Assembly: GCA_014529385.2 (NCBI GenBank) | Contig: CM043954.1 | Coordinates: 97,242,247 to 97,306,246 of the forward strand | Reading direction: 5' to 3' | Length of the DNA: 64,000 bases | Source of the DNA: Adiantum capillus-veneris | Lineage: Eukaryota > Streptophyta > Polypodiopsida > Polypodiales > Pteridaceae | Shown here: positions 57,501-64,000 of the stretch, piece after piece | How positions within the stretch are numbered: position 1 is the first letter of the stretch | Layout: each line of letters starts with the position of its first letter | Translations under genes and position numbers: made by a program | Notes under the pieces: model-generated | The model's input: only the letters and a program-made list of their open reading frames with translations | Databases searched by the model: none | Told to the model about the DNA's origin: nothing

Positions 57501-58472
57501 CTAATGTTGTATGTTGATGACATGTTGATTGCAAGTGCTAACATGCAGGACATCAAAGACCTAAAAGAGGAGCTGTCCAAATCTTTTTCAATGAAAGATT
57601 TAGGTGCTGCAAAGAGGATACTTGGTATGAAAATATCAAGGGACAGGACGAAGAAAACAATAAAGCTATCTCAAGAAGATTACATCAAGAAGGTACTAGA
57701 AAGGTTTGCAATGCAAAATGCAAAACCAGTTTCTACACCTTTGGCTGGTCATTTTAAACTAACGAAGGATATGTGTCCAAAGACACAAGAGGAGATAGCC
57801 TATATGTCTAAAGTTCCATATGCTGCAGCGGTAGGTTCTCTAATGTATGCTATGGTCTGGACAAGGCCAGACATTGCACATGCAGTGGGAGTTGTGAGTA
57901 GGTTCATGGACAACCCAGGTAAAGAGCATTGGCAAGCTGTGAAGTGGATACTTAGGTATCTAAAAGGGACAACAACAAATGCTTTGTATTTTGGAGGAAC
58001 TGATATTTTTCTAGAAGGGTATGCTGATGCAGATATGGCAGGTGACAAAGATACTCGAAGGAGCACTATTGGCTATGTGTTCACGGTTGGAGGCATAGCA
58101 GTAAGCTGGGCTTCAAAGCTGCAGAAAGTGGTTTCACTTTCTACCACGGAAGCAGAGTATGTAGCAATGACGGAGGCAAGCAAAGAAATTCTGTGGCTTC
58201 ACAGATTCTTAGAAGAGCTTGGATTCAAACAAGACAATTGTGTCTTGTACAGTGATAGCCAAAGCGCTATCCATCTTGCGAAGAACTCAGCCTTTCATTC
58301 AAGGACAAAGCACATTGAGGTGAGATATCACTTCATACGCACTCTTTTGGAAGAGGGACAACTAAAGCTAGGAAAGGTGCATACAAGTGAAAATCCTGCA
58401 GACATGTTTACAAAGGTGGTCAACAAGGAGAAGTTGAGCTTTTGCTCATCTTCAATCGGCATTCAAGGATAA
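54591..58472 (+). CDS. Copia D gag-pol polyprotein (1,293 aa)
   Basis: A single uninterrupted frame; the ATG at 54591 is chosen because the preceding in-frame GTG is not a eukaryotic start. Gag is at residues 1-250 (FNGKNYQHWKMQIEDYLYQK) with a CCHC knuckle CWNCGKKGHVKKDC at about 234-247. The protease has DSGASFH with Asp about 291. Pre-integrase: HYRLGHMSAKGM, then CENCVYGK. The integrase has HSDVWGP, FIDDATRKTW, RSDNGGEY (Asp about 544) and QQNGISERMN. RT runs from about 810 (NKWVYKIK, SRLVVKGFSQ) with the active site YVDD at about 974-977. RNase H: SLSTTEAEYVAM, YSDSQSAIHLAKN (Asp about 1222). Length and order match a complete plant Copia. Oddity: the usually conserved TAFLHGDLEEE reads TAFPHGDLEEE, a Leu-to-Pro change that may weaken the RT. 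Confidence 0.96.
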   Translation: MAEEGKLKIEKFNGKNYQHWKMQIEDYLYQKDLYLPLGGLAKKPATMADEAWIVLDRKALGTIRLSLASMVAFNVSEMKTTEDLMKSLYDFYEKPSASNKVFLMKRLFNLKMSENGSVAEHLNDFNTNISQLRSVKINFDDEVRAVLILSSLPDSWDSLVMAVSNSISGTNTLKFDDVVGVLLSEEMRRRSTGESSSAALSVETRGRPKERFKNQKGRDRSRRSKSRTKSVLECWNCGKKGHVKKDCWSKKKKETESQDNKPTSEVNVAGKVEQDALILSLDNVSNSWIVDSGASFHERPHKQHFQDYTKGNFGYVYLGDDEACEIVGKGTVSVKTANGNEWKLKDVRHVPSLRKNLISTGQLDDEGHNIAFGNKRWKISKGSLVVSKGEKVGTLYLCTVSTQPSACAATTEVDSVVWHYRLGHMSAKGMQILQTKKLLPGLKEVDLEFCENCVYGKQKRVKFQKSGNERKNKKLELVHSDVWGPASTPSLGGSLYYVTFIDDATRKTWVYVMKNKSDVFSIFQRWKAFVENETGTKVKCLRSDNGGEYCSQAFESFCASNGIRRQRTTPRTPQQNGISERMNRTIMERARSMRLHAGLPLELWAEAVSTSVYLINRSPSTALDGGVPEEAWTGKPVNYAFLKVFGCEAFMHIDRSLRSKLDAKSKKCFFIGYGEGDFGYRLWNPEDGKILRSRDVIFNEQNMYKDYLERKQTKETGDEYMELEDSEDSRTANGDNVQQRQPNEEPQPIPRRSTRASRPPERFVPSFNHLLISDSGEPESYEEAMQHESKEEWTKSMQVEMDSLHHNQTWELVELPKGKRALQNKWVYKIKEEEGGKKRYKSRLVVKGFSQKKGIDFNEIFSPVVKINSIRLVLSLVAAHDLNLEQMDVNTAFPHGDLEEEIYMLQPKGYEVKGKQKMVCRLKKSLYGLKQASRQWYLKFDRWMLDHGFTRCNSDHCVYTKNLGDGKFIILMLYVDDMLIASANMQDIKDLKEELSKSFSMKDLGAAKRILGMKISRDRTKKTIKLSQEDYIKKVLERFAMQNAKPVSTPLAGHFKLTKDMCPKTQEEIAYMSKVPYAAAVGSLMYAMVWTRPDIAHAVGVVSRFMDNPGKEHWQAVKWILRYLKGTTTNALYFGGTDIFLEGYADADMAGDKDTRRSTIGYVFTVGGIAVSWASKLQKVVSLSTTEAEYVAMTEASKEILWLHRFLEELGFKQDNCVLYSDSQSAIHLAKNSAFHSRTKHIEVRYHFIRTLLEEGQLKLGKVHTSENPADMFTKVVNKEKLSFCSSSIGIQG

Positions 58473-58524
58473 GAAGCCAGAATGGAAAGCAGTCACAGGT
58501 TTGGTTTGGAGATCATCAGTCTCC

Positions 58525-58535
58525 AAGTGGGAGAT
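58525..58535 (+). promoter_or_regulatory. Copia D polypurine tract
   Basis: AAGTGGGAGAT immediately before the 3' LTR. Confidence 0.85.
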
Positions 58536-59309
58536 TGTTAAGTATGGAGCCCGATTTACCCTTGTAATTTTCAGTGGTAAAAGCGCAAATTTGTAAGGCC
58601 CCCATTATGAGGAGAAGCCATCGTGCGTGAAGGAAAATCACTCACCGGAAACCAAAATTTTCACGGACAAGAATCAGGGGCAACTTTAAAGGCCTCGGGG
58701 GCGGAGGCCCCCGAGACTTTTTTTTTCGCCGGAATATTCTTTTTCGCCGGAATATTATGGCCGGACGGCGGCCGGAAAGTGGTCGGAAAACAACCGGTCG
58801 GTTGGCCGGTGGTCGGAAGTCAATGGCCGGTGGCCGGTGGCCGAATTCAATGGCCGGTGGCCGAATTCAAAAGCGGACTTGTCTTCTCAAGGGCGGCCAC
58901 ACATGGGCGGATTGGAGGGTCCGATTTGGACTTATTCCCACAAGGGAGGCTACACATGGCTGTCTCTCATAAGAGAGGGCAGCCCTTTTGGCCTATAAAA
59001 GGAGGTCATTTCTACACACATTTCATAGTGTGAAGTTGATGCAACAAGGTGAGTGTGAGGTGGTGAGAGTGAAGCAAGGCGGGAGCTCCATTAAGGGTAT
59101 AATCCCTTTGTAAATTACTTCTTGTTTTGAAGTACTAAAGCCATTGAGTGGCTACTTTCCCGTGGACGTAGCCCACATTGGGTGAACCACGTATATCGTG
59201 TGTACTCTCTCTCTCTCTCTCTACTCTATAATCTCGTGTATGTAAATCTGTCTTTCTTAATTAAGTAATCTACTCAATTATCTATTTAGCTACGTCTTAT
59301 TTCCTAACA
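58536..59309 (+). mobile_element. Copia D 3' LTR
   Basis: 774 bp with no difference from the 5' LTR found by reading, including homopolymer and CT-tract lengths. Confidence 0.96.
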
Positions 59310-59314
59310 CCTTG

Positions 59315-59975
59315 ACTCCTTCAAGCTTTGCGGATCCCTGCTCCGTGCTTGATTCTCCAAACCTCTCAAGATTCCTTCTTGAGTACAAGGTGGGTTGTGC
59401 ACGCTGGGGCTCTGATCTTGTGGATCCGCTCCGATCAAGCCCCGTGATCTGTCTCCTACACAAAATCTACAATCATCGCAAAGCTTTGAGATTCGCGATT
59501 TACAATCATCCGCTCCCGATTTGAAAACGACCGTGAGGACCAAGCTACCAAGATTGTCGAAAGGGGAAATGCGTGCATACGATCATTACAAATATCTGAT
59601 ATCAGTTGAAGAGTGCCTATATGCGAATGCGTGCGTGCATGGTGTGGATGTGATCCAGTGTGTACATGCGAGAAGGGGAGAGAGAGAGAGTAGACGTTGT
59701 GTGTGGATGGAGCAAGACTAAAAAATGAGCTACTCCTTATTCTTGGAATATGTACAAGAATAAGGTGAGTAGTGAGCGGGCGCCCATAGTCTGGGTGATC
59801 GGGCAAGGCATACATACCTTTACCCCTACATGGACTATATGTCTTTTGAGTTTAATCCATTTTGGTTATTTGTGGGATAAAACACCAATGTACAGTGCCA
59901 TATATACCTATAAAAAAAGGTGTTTCTAAAAGAAAAAATAGGTCTATCATGTGTTCTTTCATGTGTGCTACTTAT
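59315..59975. other. Non-coding region right of Copia D
   Basis: Continuation of the target sequence; no gene is recognised. Confidence 0.4.
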
Positions 59976-62130
59976 GTACATGTTAGTGTGCTACTTATGT
60001 GCTTAACATGTGTCCTACAAAAGCTTTGCAATCTATGACTCCTTATGAAGCATGGCATGATAAGAAGCCATCTACTGATCACATGCACATTTTTGGTAGT
60101 TTGGCTTATGTAGCTTTGTTGTTTGGCTTATGCTTTGATGCCACAAATGTAGTATAGAAAACTTATGTAGCTTTTTTGTTTGGCTTATGCTTTGGTGCCA
60201 CAAATGTAGCATAGAAAATCAAATGATAAGGCTATTAAATGCATCTTTGCTGGTTACAATACTAAAATCAAAGGTTACAAGTTATATCATCCAAGAAAAA
60301 AATTTATATTGGTTTCACAAGAGGTGGAAGATTTTGTTTAGCCTTTGTTATCATGTACCAGAGACAGTAATGTAAGCTCAAAGGACATTTATAACACATT
60401 GTTGCTTCTTTTTTATGGTGGAAACTCGAAGGTAAATTCAATTGAGGAAAATGTATAGCCACTGGGGGGTTCTCAAAACATTACCGATGAGCTTGTACTT
60501 ACTTGATAAAGATGTACATGATGTACTTGATGAGGAAAGGGCTAAGAATGAGTAGGCTAGAGGTATGAAAAAATGGCTAGTGCATACTTTGCATGATAGT
60601 AAATTGGTTCCAACTATGTCTAGTTGTACGCGTCCAGGTTCTCACCATGCATCTTATGCATCAAATTGTTATGTGTTTGGTTGTTTCTAGTTTATGTAAT
60701 GTGGAGGAATCTTTGTCTTTTGATAAAGCAAAAAATGCAAAAAAATAAAATTTTTGCTATGCGATCAAAATATGATGTACTTATAGAAAATTACTAGCAA
60801 AAAGTCCATTGCTATGAAGTGTGCTACAATTTGAAACATAAGCTGAATGGTGAGATTGATCTCTATGAGGTTCGACTTGTTGCAAAAGGTTATGTAGAGT
60901 AGAAACACATAGATCATGAAGAGACTTTTGCTCCCACTTCTTGTATGACTATTTCTCATTTTCTATGTGCATTGGAGGCTCACTTTGGATGAGATGTACA
61001 TCAATACAACATTGTTGTTGCTTTCCTTAATGATGATTTATTTGAGGAAGTTTGTGTAATTTAGTCTTGTGGTTTTGTAAAGAAAGGACAAGAAGATAAA
61101 GCATGCAAACGTAAGAAATCTTTGTATGGGTTGCAGAAATCTCCTCATGCTTGGTTAAACGGGGATTTTGTAATACTCCAGTAGAAAGCACTTTTCATGT
61201 AAAGCAGACGGAGATGTATTTCTCATCGTTGTTCTATATGTAGATGACTTTTGATTATCGGCTCCAATGAGACATATATTGTTGAATGTAAGGTGGATTT
61301 GAATGCTCCTTTCAAGATGAAAGAATTGGGGCTCTTGCATCATTACTTGGGCATACAATTTAAGCAGTGTGATGGTGGCATTGTCTTCGATCAAAGAAGC
61401 TACATAGACACATTACTATGTAAGTTTGGACTTGAGGAATGCAAGCCTATTGTGACTCCCATGAACATGTTTCAAATTAATTATTCATGATGATAATGAT
61501 TTGCCAATGTCATTCTTTATCAAACTGCTATTGGATGCCTTATTTATGTATAAAATACAAGGCATGATATTCAGTTTGCAGTCTCACAGGTCAACGCATT
61601 TATGCATGGCCCAAGATCTATCATTGGTAGGCTGTCAAGAGTATTTTTCTCTACTTGAGTGACAATTTACATATTGGCTTGTTTTATCCCAAGGGGGGAT
61701 AATAGCCACTAGATTTACATGATTTTTTGGACTCAGATTGGGCTAGTTGTTATGACACGCGAGTGTTAACAAGTGGTTTTTATTTCATGCTCGGTAGTTC
61801 ATGCATATCATGGTTGTACAAGAAGCAACCTATTGTGGCCACTTCGAATTGTGAAGCTAATTACAATGCATGCAATATTCACAGCTACGGATGAGTCTGT
61901 ATGTCTTAGATGACTTATGGTTGATTTGGGTGTTTAAAACGACACTGCCAACATCATCTACACTAAGAGTCAGAGCATATCAGCAGTTGCTATGAGACCC
62001 ATATGTCATGCTCGCACAAATCACGTTGAGATGTATTATCGCTATGTTAGAGAGAGACTCTCAATCGAAGAGATTATCTTGGCTTATGTGCTAGCACAAG
62101 ACAACCTTGCAGATATGTTCGGGTGAAAGA
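59976..62130 (+). pseudogene. Copia C: decayed integrase, RT and RNase H
   Basis: Plus-strand pieces with many stops: integrase tail LQSMTPYEAWHDKKPSTDHM (about 60,025); RT motifs HEETFAPTS (about 60,920) and KKSLYGLQKSPHAW (about 61,115). The active site LYVDDF (about 61,240) runs straight into a stop. Next are MKELGLLHHYLGIQF (61,318) and FGLEECKPIVTPM (61,427). The RNase H part has DSDWASCYDTR, SSCISWLYKKQPIVA, then TNHVEMYYRYVRERL and NLADMF at about 62,104. Gag, protease and the 5' LTR are not found. The 3' foldback and LTR start resemble Copia B, so the two belong to one family. Confidence 0.8.
60105..60220 (+). repeat. 57-bp tandem duplication in Copia C
   Basis: CTTATGTAGCTTTGTTGTTT at 60,105 recurs at 60,162 as CTTATGTAGCTTTTTTGTTT, with about three differences over the unit. 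Confidence 0.85.
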
Positions 62131-62388
62131 ATATTAAAGTGATTTTTTTGTGTGCTAGTTAGCATATTCATCTCAAAAACTTGGATGCATGGTAAAATTT
62201 TCACAAATAATATCAAACTTTCTCCGAGTTTTTACATTTGGAATCCTTGTTTCAGGAGCTTTCTGCCTATATATCATGCATCATAGATCTTAGAGGTCTA
62301 CCTCATGTTATTGTTCTAGCTAGCATATGTAAAAATTGTGCTAAATATCATTATCTCGGATTCATGTCACTTTAACAAACTTTCACCT
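62121..62388 (+). repeat. Foldback in Copia C 3' region
   Basis: The arms at 62,121-62,142 and 62,367-62,388 match at 18 of 22 positions (GGTGAAAG and TTAAAGTGA in both). The interior aligns with the Copia B foldback interior (for example TGTGCTAGTTAGCA and CAAATAATATCAAA). It starts right after the RNase H end. Confidence 0.8.
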
Positions 62389-62588
62389 ATTCACAAAGGC
62401 ATTGCCTTGTGAGAAGTTTGAAGCTTTCTGCAAATATTTGGGCTTGCTTCCCTTTGTGGATTGATCATGCACACAAGGCATGGTACTTCCCTATAGATTA
62501 TGTGCTAGCTCTTATTCGCCACATCACTCCTAGGGGGTATTTGTCATTGTATATATGTAGTAGTGATGTATGTGAATAGACATAAGAT

Positions 62589-62787
62589 TGTTGGGGTATT
62601 TATTTTCTCACCAGGAGTGTTCTTCCACCATGCATTGTATAGACACCCATCATTCTAGGGCTAACTTATCTTTCCAATGTGCACTAAAAACTATACTCTC
62701 TCTTGTGTGCCTTGAGCTTTTTCATCTTGTCCAAGCTATATGTGTTTCCGAAGAACCCTATTTCCAATACCCATGGCTCATAAAGAG
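62589..62787 (+). mobile_element. Possible Copia C 3' LTR (partial, end unknown)
   Basis: TGTTGGGGTATTT at 62,589 resembles the Copia B LTR start (TGTTGGGTATG) and lies 200 bp after the foldback, compared with about 246 bp in Copia B. The polypurine tract is poor and no second copy exists. Confidence 0.35.
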
Positions 62788-62789
62788 AG

Positions 62790-63420
62790 AAACTAAATGT
62801 TCATTTGTGGATTTGTTGGCTTCATCATCTTTGAGCTTACCATCATCCATCTCATCATGGTAATTATCCTCCTCACCAAGATTGACTTTGGTGAGACTTG
62901 AATCATCAATTTATCTCTCCTTTGTCTCATCCTCATCCAAAGTAGTAGGTGCGAGAGGGTTGAAGATGGTCTCCACTTCACTAGTAGAAAAAATGGTTCT
63001 CCCATGAGGTGTTACTGGAAGTACAAACCAAAATTTTGTTTGTGAATTGATGGGATATAGATGACCTATAGAAGATAAGTTCAAAGTGAGTGACATAAAT
63101 AAAGGTAAATAAGGTAATCAACCACTTACTTCCTCACAATTACGTGGAAAATCTAAGCTATTGTACCTCCCCATGTGATGCACACTAGAGTTCACCATGT
63201 AGAGCCCATTCTCAGGTCCTCTAGACACATTTGAAAACCACTTTCACTAGAAGATGAATGTACAAAATTTCTAAAATCAACCTTTACTATTATTTTAATA
63301 ATCCCATGGTACCTTGCTTCATCACCATTTGTGTCAAAGTTGCCCATGATGCCACAACCCATGGTGGTTGGATGCTCATCAATGTGGTGTGTGTAAAAGT
63401 GTTGACCCTTTGAACACATA
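62790..63420 (-). pseudogene. CACTA-like transposon C-terminal fragment (DUF4216-like)
   Basis: Minus-strand pieces: GQHFYTHHIDEHPTTMGCGI, then DEARYHGIIKIIVKVDFRNF (63192-63419). After a frameshift come LYMVNSSVHHMGR (about 63,190) and IGHLYPINSQTKFWFVLPVT (about 63,040), then an acidic tail (62,830-62,900). The YxGxIxxIxxxDF block followed by VNxS and a late WxVxxxxP block resembles the DUF4216 domain found after CACTA transposases. I infer this from motif layout. No transposase core is in the window. Confidence 0.4.
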
Positions 63421-63542
63421 GAGCTAAAGGAAAGGCACTATAGAATATAAAAGTATACAAGCAATTACAAAGAAATAGCTAAGAAAAACTATACAATATG
63501 GTTTAAGCATATGAGTACTCTAACTTTAGTACACAAACTCAT

Positions 63543-64000
63543 TGGAATGAGCTAGTCTCTTCAAGTAGCTATTCTAGTGTTGGAGTTCAGAGCTAGTTGT
63601 GAATTCAGGTAATTCAGATCCAGTGCCTATCAGATCAGACAGCTGGAACCGAAGTACTGGACTGGAACATAGAACTGAACTAAGACATAATACTAAACTA
63701 AAAAGCCTAAAGACTTGAATACTGGAGTTAATAATGTATATTCAAATCAATATGCATAATAGTACAAGATAAGCATTAAAGTACAAATGGCTCCAAGCCC
63801 AAAAGGTTCCCACGATTAATACAAGAACTTCAGAGAGAAGTATAGAGGCTAACAACAGTACATGACAACCAACCCGCAACCAACTAACCTTTTATAATGT
63901 GTAATGGGTCCTATTTATAGGGTTGTGTAGAGTTACTATAGTAATTACTACAGTTACTGCACATCGGATACTTCTAGAAGTTATCATCAATAATTCCTAA
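63543..64000 (-). mobile_element. LTR related to G4 (cut by window end)
   Basis: Starts TGGAATGAGCTAGTCTCTTC, matching the G4 LTR edge TGGAATTGGAGCTGATCTCT. It shares AATGGGTCCTATTTATA and TAGTAATTAC...AGTTACT blocks in the same order. A minus-strand TATAAATAGG box is conserved. No primer site lies to its left, so it is a 3' or solo LTR of a sister family. Confidence 0.65.

Larger units (their letters stand above)
53744..59309 (+). mobile_element. Copia D: intact, recently inserted Ty1/copia element
   Basis: Two 774-bp LTRs (53,744-54,517 and 58,536-59,309) appear identical when read side by side. CCTTG flanks both ends (53,739-53,743 and 59,310-59,314). Primer site, a single unbroken gag-pol frame and a polypurine tract are all present. 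This is the only element in the window that could still be autonomous. The motif wording is closest to the Tork/TNT1 group of plant Copia. Confidence 0.96.

Overview
This window is repeat-dominated DNA from a land plant. No intact host gene is recognisable. The evidence for a plant is the set of transposon lineages: plant-type Copia elements with an initiator-Met tRNA primer site, a Tat-type Gypsy pol with a second RNase H, Mutator-like ends carrying a SWIM-finger protein, and a CACTA-like tail. There are also about sixteen long (CT/GA)n tracts. One old Gypsy element (15,959-24,390) resembles the Tcn1-like group that I recall from fungi and seed-free plants. That hints at a fern, lycophyte or bryophyte with a large genome, but the species cannot be fixed from this sequence.

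Layout: 1-3,981 is the 3' end of a Gypsy element (G1, + strand) with its 3' LTR. 3,982-10,488 is a decayed Copia element (Copia A, - strand) that lost its 3' end and carries an inserted Mutator-like element (MULE A, 5,744-8,204). 10,489-15,958 is non-coding DNA with CT tracts and a cluster of short dyads. 15,959-24,390 is a full-length but frameshifted Gypsy (G2, - strand). 24,391-27,250 holds a LINE-ORF1-like fragment, two GC-core foldbacks and AT-rich DNA. 27,250-30,770 is a second, diverged SWIM-finger transposase relic (MULE B, + strand) abutting the truncated pol of Gypsy G3 (- strand). G3 is split by a complete nested Gypsy, G4 (32,391-43,469, - strand), and resumes at 43,470-45,868 with its protease, gag and primer site, followed by its 5' LTR. 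46,600-53,738 contains a pol-deleted, gag-only Copia (Copia B) and assorted repeats. 53,744-59,309 is an apparently intact Copia element (Copia D) with identical 774-bp LTRs and a perfect 5-bp target duplication. 59,976-62,600 is a decayed Copia (Copia C, + strand) of the same family as Copia B. The window ends with a CACTA-like fragment and an LTR related to that of G4.

The insertions form a time series. Copia D (0 visible LTR differences) is youngest. G4 (about 4% LTR divergence) is younger than G3, which it splits. G2 (about 8% over the part compared) is older. Decay differs as well: G2 is broken by frameshifts, whereas G4 keeps one frame for most of its length but carries 16 nonsense codons, all explicable as C-to-T changes.

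The most notable observations are this nonsense-only decay of G4, a foldback just after pol whose arms co-vary between Copia B and Copia C, a 3.7-kb extra reading frame after the G4 integrase, twin foldbacks with a CATCATCCGCGCGGATGATG core, a cluster of TTCCC-N4-GGGAA-like dyads, and CT tracts placed downstream of the TATA box in four different LTR families.
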